From: Halomonas sp. ML-15 | Lineage (GTDB): Bacteria > Pseudomonadota > Gammaproteobacteria > Pseudomonadales > Halomonadaceae | Assembly: GCF_014779595.1 (NCBI RefSeq) | Contig: NZ_JACXZT010000001.1 | Location: 186,001 to 250,000, forward strand | Direction of reading: 5' to 3' | Length of the DNA stretch: 64,000 nucleotides | Shown here: piece by piece, positions 37,494-46,104 of the stretch | How positions within the stretch are numbered: position 1 is the first letter of the stretch | How the letters are laid out: each line of letters begins with the position of its first letter | Program-made: the position numbers and the translations under genes | Notes under the pieces: model-generated | The model's input: the letters and a program-made list of their open reading frames with translations, nothing else | The model's database searches: none | What the model was told of the DNA's origin: nothing

Positions 37494-37661
37494 ATGCACT
37501 CGCATGAACACCATATGATAACTTCACTTATCCACACCAAACACGATAGAAATACCGCGACTAGCATTCGGAGCTGTGGTGTCTCTTACAAACCTGCGGC
37601 AGTGGTATCTGGGCATGTTGAAACTGATCGCCTGCCGGAGAAATCTCGCCCTCTTCCATGA
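37494..37661 (+). CDS. Candidate small His-rich protein
   Basis: 55 codons beginning MHSHEHHMITSLIHTKHD. GGAGG at 37483-37487 is 6 nt before the ATG, an ideal ribosome site. About 113 nt upstream is a TATAAT hexamer inside a palindrome. The N-terminal cluster of histidines could bind metal. No family is recognised. The alternative is a chance ORF in non-coding DNA; the signals around it are the only evidence. Confidence 0.35.
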   Translation: MHSHEHHMITSLIHTKHDRNTATSIRSCGVSYKPAAVVSGHVETDRLPEKSRPLP

Positions 37662-37750
37662 TCTGTTATCGTCGGTGATGACGTGGCATCCTCGTCACCA
37701 CGAGCAGGGGCAGACTCAATAGCGGGTGGAGCTTGAGACCGCCAACCTGT

Positions 37751-38449
37751 TCATGTGTAGCTCACATTCGAATTTATCAGCTTGCTGCTGTACGCGCCTA
37801 GAGGAGGTGGCACGCCAAGGTGCTGCCTTGCCCAGTTGGCCGCCTGAAGACGGTTGTGAACATTGATCTTGCGAAATATGTTATAAAGGTGTGACTTGAC
37901 AGTATGCTCGCTAACGAATAGCTGATCGGCCATTTCCACGTTGGAAGCCCCAGAGCCGAGCAATCCGATGATCTCTAGTTCGCGCTGTGTAAGTCCACAA
38001 GCGGGACGTCGGTAGGAATTAATATGATGGAGACGGTAGTTGTCGATCAATCGTGCCATCAATGAGCGTGACATCCACATGTCACCCACCAGCAGCGTCT
38101 CGATTCCCTTGCAGATTAATTCCAGCGTATCATTTCGATAGAACACGCCATGCAAGTTCATGAACATCGAAAGCTCTTGGGCGTGGTCTTCGTCCTTGAG
38201 ATTCAACGCCGTCAGCATCCATTCAGGATGGTCAAAGTAGGACGTCTGCCATGCTTGCATGACACTCCCTTCCAGATGGTCATGATCCAGAAGCACCACG
38301 GTTCTCCCCCCACCACCTACTTCCATGAAATCATTGGTGGATACGATTAGTACGGGGCATTCGAGTTGACGATGAAGATAGTCGACAAATAGTTGTGACT
38401 GAGGATTGTGCTCCGTGACCAGCAGGACCGTTCCTTTGCCTTGGCTCAT
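37751..38449 (-). CDS. CsgD-like LuxR-family transcriptional regulator
   Basis: 232 residues. An N-terminal receiver-like domain without a complete set of phosphorylation residues (LLVTEHNPQSQLF, VVLLDHDHLE, LHGVFYRND) is followed by a LuxR helix-turn-helix: LTQRELEIIGLLGSGASNVEMADQLFVSEHTVKSHLYNIFRKI. Both halves resemble CsgD, the curli and biofilm regulator of enterics. The start at 38449 has GGAG upstream. Base composition is lower in G+C than in the adjacent che genes, suggesting transfer. A role in switching between motility and attachment is inferred from family and position only. Confidence 0.85.
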   Translation of the reverse strand: MSQGKGTVLLVTEHNPQSQLFVDYLHRQLECPVLIVSTNDFMEVGGGGRTVVLLDHDHLEGSVMQAWQTSYFDHPEWMLTALNLKDEDHAQELSMFMNLHGVFYRNDTLELICKGIETLLVGDMWMSRSLMARLIDNYRLHHINSYRRPACGLTQRELEIIGLLGSGASNVEMADQLFVSEHTVKSHLYNIFRKINVHNRLQAANWARQHLGVPPPLGAYSSKLINSNVSYT

Positions 38450-38930
38450 CGTACCTGTCTCCGGTGATGTGAATGTAGCCGGGCTTAGACGCACGGCGCG
38501 AGATACACCCCACTAAACGTCATGATGGCTCAGCAACCCATATTAGTAAAGTTATGTTACCTAGCGTGTTTTTACCATACTGCAGTACCACTTTTCTAAT
38601 ACCAGAGTTTTTTCCATTAAAAACATGCAGATAACACGGATCAGCGCAGTGGTGCAATGCAACGACACCCTCCATCATCACTTTTTCGTAACAGATGTGT
38701 TAGCGTCGCGTGTTTGACATCCTCTCTATTCAGCAAGTTCGGGGCGCTCTATCGCCGAGCGACATACCGTGTTATCTACCAAAATGGCAATATTGATAAT
38801 CATTCACAAGCGCCGACGCCGCCATTGTCGTCGGCCCTACGCTGGGGCCGTCTGGGCGATGGGGTGAGTTGCAGTGATGCGGAGAGAGCCGTTAGAGGAG
38901 GCAGCCCCTACGACAGAGGGGCCGCCACGC
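38450..38930. other. Intergenic region upstream of the CsgD-like gene
   Basis: About 480 bases. The part next to the regulator gene is A+T-rich, with T-runs and a TACTGCAGTA palindrome at 38578-38587, and presumably holds its promoter. No confident -35/-10 pair was found. The last 35 bases carry a hairpin that fits the end of cheR. A 96-codon rightward frame at 38657-38947 is not protein-like. Confidence 0.5.
38900..38926 (-). terminator. Hairpin after cheR
   Basis: A 10-bp stem (ggcggcccct with aggggctgcc in the minus-strand reading, one G-T pair) and 7-nt loop begins a few bases after the cheR stop. Only a weak pyrimidine run (tcctct) follows. Confidence 0.5.
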
Positions 38931-39812
38931 TCAACGCGCCGGGTTGAGCACGTAGACGGTTTGGCCTCGCAGCCGAAACGCCTCGCTGATATAGGAAAAG
39001 TTCTCGGAATGTCCTGCAAACAGCAAGCCGTCGGGCTTCAACAGCGGAGCAAAACGCGCCAGGATCTTGGCTTGGGTCGTCTTGTCGAAATAGATCATGA
39101 CGTTGCGGCAGAAGATCGCGTCGAAGGGCCCCTTCACCGACCAGTTCGGCGCCAGCAGGTTGAGCGGTTCGAAGTCGACCATCTCAGTCAGTTCGGGACG
39201 CACCTTGGCCAGGCCAATCCGCTCTCCTCCGCCTTTGAGAAAGAAGCGCTTGGCCCTCGCCTCATCGAGCTTACGCACCTGCTCCATTGGATAGATGCCG
39301 GCGCGGGCGCGCTCCAGGGCGTCGGTATCGATGTCGGTTGCCACCACCCGTGCCTCCTTGGCCCGTGGCCCAAGCGCTTCCGTCAGACACATGGCAATCG
39401 AATACGGCTCCTCGCCGGTCGACGCTGCCGCGCTCCAGACCCGGACCGGGCCGCTCTGACGCGCCACATGCTCGGCCAGCAACGGAAAGTGATGCGCCTC
39501 ACGAAAGAACGCGGTGAGGTTAGTAGTCAAGGCGTTGGTGAAGGCCTCCCACTCCTTGGCCGCCGGCTGACGCTCGAGCCGCGCCAGATAGTCCCCGAAG
39601 CGCGTAAGGCCGTGATGGCGCAGACGCTTGGCAAGACGACTGTAAACCATCTCGCGCTTATGTTCGGCAAGTACGATACCGGCGCGCTGGTAAATCAGCT
39701 CACGGATGCGGGTAAAATCGCTTTCAGTGAGCTCGAGATCCCGCTCCAGTAGGCTACTACTTGAGGCCCAGCCGGATCCGCTGGCCTCCTGTCGCGGCGG
39801 CAGTCTGCTCAA
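38931..39812 (-). CDS. cheR: CheR, chemoreceptor methyltransferase
   Basis: Transfers methyl groups from S-adenosylmethionine to receptor glutamates. 293 residues. N-terminal helical domain LIYQRAGIVLAEHKREMVYSRLAKRL, then the catalytic domain with VWSAAASTGEEPYSIAM (SAM site), ATDIDTDAL and FDAIFCRNVMIYFD. No ATG precedes the conserved region. I propose TTG 39812, which overlaps the upstream receptor stop by four bases (TTGA) and has GGAGG 4 nt upstream, lying inside the codons of that receptor's terminal DWEEF. An in-frame TTG at 39824 is an alternative. Confidence 0.92.
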   Translation of the reverse strand: MSRLPPRQEASGSGWASSSSLLERDLELTESDFTRIRELIYQRAGIVLAEHKREMVYSRLAKRLRHHGLTRFGDYLARLERQPAAKEWEAFTNALTTNLTAFFREAHHFPLLAEHVARQSGPVRVWSAAASTGEEPYSIAMCLTEALGPRAKEARVVATDIDTDALERARAGIYPMEQVRKLDEARAKRFFLKGGGERIGLAKVRPELTEMVDFEPLNLLAPNWSVKGPFDAIFCRNVMIYFDKTTQAKILARFAPLLKPDGLLFAGHSENFSYISEAFRLRGQTVYVLNPAR

Positions 39813-42025
39813 AACTCCTCCCAATCATCAGCGGTAGCCGGCTGAGACGCCTTGGCGGTGGGTTTATGCCGTGCCTGGGTATCACGCGCTTCGCCATCAT
39901 CGATGCGCTCGACCTGACGCTCGATGCGCTCTGCTCGGGCCTCGACGCGCTGTTCCAGATGCTGGAGCGAGGCGTTCGCGGCCTCGGCGCGCTTTACCTC
40001 CTCCATACCCGCACCACGCAGGCGGAAGGCTGCCACCGCGTTGGCCAGCATCAGTGCCTGGCTCTCAAGCTCGGCGGCAGCATGCGCCGAGGCCTGAACC
40101 CGGGCGGCATTCTGCTGGGTCACTTCGTCCATCTGGGCGATGGCCTGGTTGATCTGGGTGATCCCGCCACTCTGCTCGTCCGAGGCGGCGGTGATCTCAC
40201 CCATGATGTCGTTGACCCGAGTGGCCGAGGACACCACCTCGCCAATCGACGTCTCGGCACGCTTGACCAGCTTGGCACCGCTGTCGATCTCGGCGTTCGA
40301 ACCGTCGATCAGCTGGCGAATCTCGCGGGCGGCATCGGCGCTACGCCCGGCCAGGCTGCGCACTTCGCCGGCGACCACGGCGAAGCCGCGGCCCTGTTCA
40401 CCGGCCCGTGCCGCTTCCACCGAGGCGTTGAGCGCCAGGATGTTGGTCTGGAACGCGATCGAGTCGATCACACCGATGATCTCGCTCATCTTGCGCGAAC
40501 TCTCGGTGATGCGCTGCATGGTCTCGACCACGTCGTTCATCACCTCACCGGTGCTACGCACGCTGCTGGCATTTTCCACCGCCAGGCCGCTGGCCTGTCG
40601 CGCATTGTCGGCGTTCTGGCGCACGGTGGCGGTCATCTCCTCCATGCTCGACGCGGTCTGCTGGAGCGAAGCGGCCTGCTGCTCGGTGCGCGACGACAGA
40701 TCCTCGTTACCACTGGCGATATCACGCGCCGCCGGCGTTACCACCTTAACGCCCTGATTGACGTCGCCGACGATACTGCCAAGACTCTTGCGCATGGTAT
40801 CCAACGCACCGAGCAGTCGCCCGACTTCATCGTTGCGGCGCGCCGGCACTTCAGCGGCAAGGTTGCCACCGGCAATCTGCAGCGTGAAGTTCATCGCCTC
40901 GCGCAACGGCCTGACCACCGCGCGAATGGTCATCAGCCCCATACCGATCAGTAGCAACAACCCTGCCAACAGCACCCCAGCCTGAGCCACCAACATCATC
41001 TGCTGGCCGGCCTCGGCTTCGGCGGCCAGCGCCTGGGCATCGGCCTGCTTGTCGGCAATCAGCGTATTGATATCGCCGGCCAACTCCTGGCCCACTTCGT
41101 TACTGATCTCGTTGTGGGCGGTGTAAGCCTGATAGTAGTCGCGCTCTTCCAGATAGTGCACCGACATCATCAGGCCATCTTGCATGACGTGCTCGAGCTG
41201 TTCGCCGAACGCTGCCACCTCAGGTGTCTGGTTGATTTCGCGGGCAGTGAATTCGGCCCAGATCTCGTCGATGCGATCAACCACCGCCTGAGTATCACGT
41301 CTCGCGGCCTCGACGTCGGCGCTCATGGCGTTGCTGATCGGTCGATCCATGCCTTGCCGCCCCTGGGTCAGCAGCTGGTCGACCTGCTGCAGGCGCGCGA
41401 CATCCCCGAGACCGTCGCGGTTCAGCGTCTGCAAACGCTCGCCGGAAACCTGCAGCCCGTAGAGCCCCAGGCTACCGCTAGCCACCAGCAGCGTCACCGC
41501 CACCACCACCATGCCGGTCATTCTGGCGCGTAGGGTGCGCAGGTTGATCCGCGCCGCCATTCCCGCCAGCCCACGCCGCCGCAGCGCGCCACGCTCCAGG
41601 GTCAGATGCTTGCCCTGGCCTTCGCGGAGCTGTCGATAGGCGGTCTCGGCACGCTCGATCGCGTCACGCTCGGCCTTGATCCGTACCGAGGTATAGCCGG
41701 CCACCTGGCCGTTCTCGATGATCGGTGTGACATTGGCATCGACCCAATAGTGGTCACCATCCTTGCGCCGGTTCTTGACCAACCCGCGCCAGGTCTCGCC
41801 GGCCTGCAGCGTCTGCCAAAGGTTGGCGAAAGCCTCGGTCGGCATGTCTGGATGGCGCACCAGATTGTGCGGCGCCCCAATCAACTCCGCCTGGGTAAAA
41901 CCGCTGACCTCGATAAAGGCGGGATTGGCGTAGGTAATACGCCCCTTGAGATCAGTGCGCGAAATCAGGAAATGCTCATCGTCGAGCACATATTCACGCT
42001 GCGTAACTGGCTGATTATTCTTCAT
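39809..42025 (-). CDS. Aer-like chemoreceptor with PAS domain and extra periplasmic domain
   Basis: 738 residues. Residues 10-125 are a PAS domain very close to that of the redox/aerotaxis sensor Aer (LVRHPDMP, KNRRKDGDHYWVDANVTPI), which binds FAD in Aer. Unlike Aer, a membrane helix (about 168-190) is followed by a periplasmic helical segment of roughly 150 residues and a second helix, then HAMP and a standard signalling domain. It ends DWEEF. GGGGGA lies just before ATG 42025. It may sense both a cytoplasmic redox signal and a periplasmic ligand (inference). cheR is translationally coupled to it. Confidence 0.9.
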   Translation of the reverse strand: MKNNQPVTQREYVLDDEHFLISRTDLKGRITYANPAFIEVSGFTQAELIGAPHNLVRHPDMPTEAFANLWQTLQAGETWRGLVKNRRKDGDHYWVDANVTPIIENGQVAGYTSVRIKAERDAIERAETAYRQLREGQGKHLTLERGALRRRGLAGMAARINLRTLRARMTGMVVVAVTLLVASGSLGLYGLQVSGERLQTLNRDGLGDVARLQQVDQLLTQGRQGMDRPISNAMSADVEAARRDTQAVVDRIDEIWAEFTAREINQTPEVAAFGEQLEHVMQDGLMMSVHYLEERDYYQAYTAHNEISNEVGQELAGDINTLIADKQADAQALAAEAEAGQQMMLVAQAGVLLAGLLLLIGMGLMTIRAVVRPLREAMNFTLQIAGGNLAAEVPARRNDEVGRLLGALDTMRKSLGSIVGDVNQGVKVVTPAARDIASGNEDLSSRTEQQAASLQQTASSMEEMTATVRQNADNARQASGLAVENASSVRSTGEVMNDVVETMQRITESSRKMSEIIGVIDSIAFQTNILALNASVEAARAGEQGRGFAVVAGEVRSLAGRSADAAREIRQLIDGSNAEIDSGAKLVKRAETSIGEVVSSATRVNDIMGEITAASDEQSGGITQINQAIAQMDEVTQQNAARVQASAHAAAELESQALMLANAVAAFRLRGAGMEEVKRAEAANASLQHLEQRVEARAERIERQVERIDDGEARDTQARHKPTAKASQPATADDWEEF

Positions 42026-42069
42026 TCTATTTCCCCCGGAACTGCCGCGACGATGATCGTTGACATGGT

Positions 42070-43764
42070 TTAAAAGGCTTCCCACTCGGTTTCTGGCTGG
42101 CGCGAGCTGGCCCGTGGCGACCGCGGCCGCTCCTCGGGCGCACCCAGTGCCGGACGCGAGGCCTCCAGGCGAGCGGTACTGGCCCGCTCGGCCGTCTGAG
42201 CCAAGCGGAAGGCCGACACGGCCTCACGCAGCCGGCTCGATTCCAGCTCGAGTTCGCTTGCCGCACTCGCCGCCTGCTGTACCAGCGTGGCGTTCTGCTG
42301 GGTCACCTGATCGAGTTGGGTGATAGCCTGATTGACCTGGCCGATACCGTTGCTCTGCTCCTGGGAGGCCGACGCGATCTCATCCATGATATCGGTGACC
42401 TTCTGCACCGAGTCGACGATCTCGGTCATGGTCTTGCCGGCCTGATCCACCAGCGTGGTACCCGCCTCGACCTTGCTCACCGAGGCCTCGATCAGCGTAC
42501 GGATCTCGCGGGCCGCCTCGCCGCTGCGCCCTGCCAGGTTGCGCACCTCACCGGCGACCACCGCAAAGCCACGGCCCTGCTCGCCGGCGCGCGCCGCTTC
42601 CACCGAGGCGTTGAGCGCCAGGATGTTGGTCTGGAAGGCGATCGAGTCGATCACCTTGATGATCTCGGTGACCTTGTGCGAGCTCTCACTGATCTCGCGC
42701 ATGGTGCTGACCACGTCGCCGACCACCTCGCCCCCACGGCTGGCAGTCTGCGAGGCAGTGGTAGCCAACTGGCTGGCCTGGCGAGCGTTATCGGCGTTTT
42801 GGCCGACTGTCGAAGTGAGCTCCTCCATGCTCGAGGCGGTCTCCTCGATGGACGCGGCCTGCTGTTCGGTGCGCGCGGAAAGATCATTATTGCCGTGCGC
42901 GATCTCCTGGGAGCCGGAGAAGATCGACTGGCTGCTGGTGCGCACACTGCTGACCGTGGTCGAAAGCCCCTCCTGCATATGCTTGAGAGAGGCGAACAGC
43001 TGGCCGATCTCGTTGTTGCCGCGCTGCTCGATGGATGCCGACAGGTCGCCCTTGGCGATCTGCTCGAAGTGCGCCACCACTCGCTTGAGCGGACGAATCA
43101 CATTGACGGTCACACCCCACAGTACGATCACGATGGTCGCGGCCGAGGCAAGCAGCACGGCGATGATGGCGTACTGCACCAGATCCGCGACCCGATTGAA
43201 GCCTTCATAGAGAGACGCTCCTTCCGCTTCGGCGGTGTGGAAGAAGGCCACTGAATCGCTGTAGAACCGCTCGGTAAGGCGATTGCTGTCCGCCTGAAGA
43301 TCGCGATAATCCGCTAACCGATTGGCGGCCAGTGCCGCTTGCTGGGGACGCAGCGCGTCCTCCATCAGGGCCCTGTAGCTGGCCTCGACCTCCTCGATCA
43401 ACACCAGATGCTGCTCCCGCACCGGCAGTGCCAGAAATTCGTCGAACACCGCATCGACACGGTCAAGCTCGGCAGACATGCCGGCGGCGCGCTCACGGGC
43501 CGTCTCGGTCTCACCTCGGCCGGAAGCAGCTTCGAGTGCCTCCCCCACATCCGCCATCGCCAGGCGTGCCGACAGCAGCTGAGAGTTGGCACGATTGAGC
43601 GTCGACTGTTGATCGACGTTGACCTGATTGAAGGTCGCCATCGCCCCCTGCCCGTGATTCACGGCATACAGGCCGAGTGCACTAAGCACGCCAACCAGCA
43701 CCGCAAACACGGCCAGTACCAGGCCCCAGCTCACTCGTACCGTCATGTTGTCGAGTAACTTCAC
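42070..43764 (-). CDS. Methyl-accepting chemotaxis protein, Tar/Tsr type
   Basis: 564 residues: first membrane helix at about 12-33, a four-helix-bundle periplasmic domain (Tar/Tsr ligand-binding type), second helix near 190-212, HAMP and signalling domain, ending EWEAF, a CheR-docking pentapeptide variant. It starts with GTG (43764), with GGAG 11 nt upstream; an in-frame ATG at 43746 is the alternative. A sigma-28 promoter lies about 90 nt upstream, and a terminator of the previous gene separates it from cheW's transcript. Confidence 0.92.
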   Translation of the reverse strand: MKLLDNMTVRVSWGLVLAVFAVLVGVLSALGLYAVNHGQGAMATFNQVNVDQQSTLNRANSQLLSARLAMADVGEALEAASGRGETETARERAAGMSAELDRVDAVFDEFLALPVREQHLVLIEEVEASYRALMEDALRPQQAALAANRLADYRDLQADSNRLTERFYSDSVAFFHTAEAEGASLYEGFNRVADLVQYAIIAVLLASAATIVIVLWGVTVNVIRPLKRVVAHFEQIAKGDLSASIEQRGNNEIGQLFASLKHMQEGLSTTVSSVRTSSQSIFSGSQEIAHGNNDLSARTEQQAASIEETASSMEELTSTVGQNADNARQASQLATTASQTASRGGEVVGDVVSTMREISESSHKVTEIIKVIDSIAFQTNILALNASVEAARAGEQGRGFAVVAGEVRNLAGRSGEAAREIRTLIEASVSKVEAGTTLVDQAGKTMTEIVDSVQKVTDIMDEIASASQEQSNGIGQVNQAITQLDQVTQQNATLVQQAASAASELELESSRLREAVSAFRLAQTAERASTARLEASRPALGAPEERPRSPRASSRQPETEWEAF

Positions 43765-43852
43765 GTCAGTTGTTTCTCCATTTCGACATTACCAACCCCC
43801 ATCGGCGCTAGCTCGCCAGCGCACAGGCATGCTTAAAAGGGCCACTTATCAA

Positions 43853-43879
43853 CTATCGGCAATAAAGCCCAGGTCTTTA
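43853..43879 (-). promoter_or_regulatory. Sigma-28 (FliA) promoter for the mcp-mcp-cheR unit
   Basis: On the minus strand: TAAA, 15 nt, GCCGATAG, one mismatch from consensus. It lies between the terminator of the preceding transcript and the GTG start of the receptor gene. Confidence 0.88.
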
Positions 43880-43899
43880 GACTGAAAGGGAAATATCCA

Positions 43900-43926
43900 A
43901 ATAAAACAGGAGGCCGAAGCCTCCTG
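43900..43926 (-). terminator. Terminator of the motA-to-mcp transcript
   Basis: A perfect 8-bp stem (caggaggc with gcctcctg) with a stable ttcg tetraloop on the minus strand is followed by TTTTATTT. It lies about 30 nt after the receptor stop. Confidence 0.92.
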
Positions 43927-43954
43927 AGGTGGTCACGAGCAGCCACGCTGGTGA

Positions 43955-45565
43955 TCAGGTGGTCGCCTCGGGCAGCTGCAAGCGTGCAGTAGGCTGCCAC
44001 TGATAGTCGCCAGCCCGCGACTCGGCATCCGCAATGCGAAAGCGTGCGATGTGCTGTCGTAGCTGACTGCTCTGCGCCTCCATGCGCTGGGAGGCCGACG
44101 CGCTCTCCTGCACCAATCCCGCATTCTGCTGAGTCATTTGATCCATCTGGGTGACGGCCTCGTTGACCTGCTCGATGCCGTGACTCTGTTCGACAGAGGC
44201 AGCCGAGATTTCGCTGACCAAGGTACTCAGTTGAGTGATGCTATCGACCATCCCGGTGATGATGGCACCGGTATCACGGGCTTGCTCGCTGCCTGCCGCG
44301 GTCTGGTTATCAGAGTTCTCGATCAAGGACTTGATCTCGCTCGCCGCCTCGGCGCTCCGGCTGGCCAAGTTGCGTACCTCTCCAGCCACTACGGCAAAGC
44401 CGCGCCCCTCCTCGCCAGCACGGGCCGCTTCGACCGAGGCATTGAGGGCCAGAATATTGGTTTGAAAGGCGATTGACTCGATGGTATCGACAATCGTGCT
44501 CATCTGGCTGGCACTGGCGTTGATGCTCTCCATGGTGGAGACCAGAGTCTCCATGGACTGCCGGCCGCGATGGGCGCTGTGTGACGTATCCTCGGCCAGC
44601 GAACGCGCATGCTCGGCGTTCTCGGCATTCTGCTTCACTGTCGCCGTCAACTCTTCCATGCTCGAGGCCGTCTCTGCCAGGGAGGCCGCCTGCTGCTCGG
44701 TGCGAGCCGACAGCTCATCGTTGCCTGCAGTGATCTGCACCGCAGCCGAGCTAACGTCATCGGCGCTGCGGTTAATATCGCCGATAGTGCTAACCAGCGC
44801 CTCGCGCATGCGGTTGATATCGTATAGCAGACTGTCGCGATCACCCTCTCTAAGTGCAGCTTGATGCGTCAGGTCACCATCTGCGATGAGCGTTACCACT
44901 TCAGCCGCATAGCGGGGATCGCCGCCTAGACGCCTGGAAACATCGCGAATCACCAGCCCCATCAGCAGTGTCAGGGGCACCCCGATCGCCAGCAGGATGA
45001 CTGCCGAGCGCAACAGACCGGTTATGAACGCAGCGTTGATGTCGTCGATATAGACACCGGTGACGACATACCAGTCCCACTCTGGAAAACGCTCTACATA
45101 GCTGACCTTGGCCGATTGCTCCTCACCCCCTGCGCGACGCGAGTAATACTCGACGAAGCCGCCCCCCTCACTGCGTGCTATATCGAGTAGATTGGCATAG
45201 GTACGGTTACCCCGTGGGTCCTCGAATCCACTCATGTCATCGCCAGCGCTGCGCCTGGCGTGGGACACGATATGCATCTCGCTGTCGAAAGCGAAGATAT
45301 ATTCGTCTTCCCCGAAGCGTACGCTATCCAGATTGGCCAGTGCACGCTGCTGAGCCTCCTCCTCGCTCAGCTCACCGGCCACGACACGCTGCTGCAGCGA
45401 TTCCAGCTGACTCATGACGCTCTCGATGACGTAGCGTACGCTATCGCGCCGTTCGCTCTCGATCGTCTGGCGATTCTCCCAATTCATCCATCCAACCAGC
45501 ATCAGCATTGCCAGCCAGATTCCTCCAAGCAAACTCCACAACTTCTTGTTCGTCGTCATCTGCAT
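43955..45565 (-). CDS. Methyl-accepting chemotaxis protein with single-Cache sensor
   Basis: 536 residues. Between the first membrane helix (about 8-27) and the second (about 185-205) is an sCache-type domain: [24 protein letters not shown] and [15 protein letters not shown] are typical. Such domains bind small carboxylates or similar ligands. HAMP and a standard signalling domain follow. It lacks a CheR-docking pentapeptide, ending LPEATT, so methylation must depend on other receptors. Transcribed after cheW, 41 nt downstream, and closed by a strong terminator. Confidence 0.92.
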   Translation of the reverse strand: MQMTTNKKLWSLLGGIWLAMLMLVGWMNWENRQTIESERRDSVRYVIESVMSQLESLQQRVVAGELSEEEAQQRALANLDSVRFGEDEYIFAFDSEMHIVSHARRSAGDDMSGFEDPRGNRTYANLLDIARSEGGGFVEYYSRRAGGEEQSAKVSYVERFPEWDWYVVTGVYIDDINAAFITGLLRSAVILLAIGVPLTLLMGLVIRDVSRRLGGDPRYAAEVVTLIADGDLTHQAALREGDRDSLLYDINRMREALVSTIGDINRSADDVSSAAVQITAGNDELSARTEQQAASLAETASSMEELTATVKQNAENAEHARSLAEDTSHSAHRGRQSMETLVSTMESINASASQMSTIVDTIESIAFQTNILALNASVEAARAGEEGRGFAVVAGEVRNLASRSAEAASEIKSLIENSDNQTAAGSEQARDTGAIITGMVDSITQLSTLVSEISAASVEQSHGIEQVNEAVTQMDQMTQQNAGLVQESASASQRMEAQSSQLRQHIARFRIADAESRAGDYQWQPTARLQLPEATT

Positions 45566-45606
45566 TACTTCACGATTCCTCTACGACAAGCCGTGACGTT
45601 TGCGCC

Positions 45607-46104
45607 TTACTCGGCGACATGATCGACCAACGCCATCTCTTCACTGGTTAGCAGCTTCTCGATGTCGACCAGCACCAGCATGCGATCCTCGAGACTGCCC
45701 AGCCCGCTGAGATAGTCAGACGACAGGGTGACGCCGAACTCGGGTGCCGGCTTGATCTGTTCCGGCGTCAGGCTCATCACGTCGGACACCCCGTCGACCA
45801 CGATGCCGACGATACGCTCGCCGACATTGACCACGATCACCACGGTCTGGCCGCCGTACTCGACGCTGTCGAGGTGGAATTTGATGCGCAGGTCGACGAT
45901 CGGCACGATCACACCGCGCAGATTGGTGACGCCCTTGATGAAATCTGGCGCATTGGCAATCCGCGTGACGTTTTCGTAACCGCGAATCTCCTGCACCTTG
46001 AGGATATCGACGGCGTACTCCTCTTCGCCCAACGAGAACACCAGAAATTCACGGCTGTGCGCATCGGCGGCAGCGACGTTAGCGGCATTGAGGTTGCTGG
46101 TCAT
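45607..46104 (-). CDS. cheW: CheW, receptor-kinase coupling protein
   Basis: 165 residues with a single CheW domain: [37 protein letters not shown] and [11 protein letters not shown]. Links CheA to chemoreceptors. ATG overlaps the cheA stop by four bases. Confidence 0.97.
   Translation of the reverse strand: MTSNLNAANVAAADAHSREFLVFSLGEEEYAVDILKVQEIRGYENVTRIANAPDFIKGVTNLRGVIVPIVDLRIKFHLDSVEYGGQTVVIVVNVGERIVGIVVDGVSDVMSLTPEQIKPAPEFGVTLSSDYLSGLGSLEDRMLVLVDIEKLLTSEEMALVDHVAE

Larger units (their letters stand above)
37036..37750. other. A+T-rich intergenic island between cheB and the CsgD-like gene
   Basis: Visibly poorer in G+C than its neighbours. It contains a 42-base palindromic segment with a TATAAT hexamer (37351-37392) and a short ORF with a strong ribosome site (37494-37661). 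An 80-codon leftward frame at 37090-37332 shows no family resemblance and I do not call it a gene. This stretch and the CsgD-like gene together interrupt an otherwise continuous chemotaxis cluster. Confidence 0.55.

Noticed and set aside
38657-38947. 96-codon rightward frame between the CsgD-like gene and cheR
   Set aside because: No ribosome site, no protein-like pattern, and it runs into the cheR terminator hairpin and coding end.
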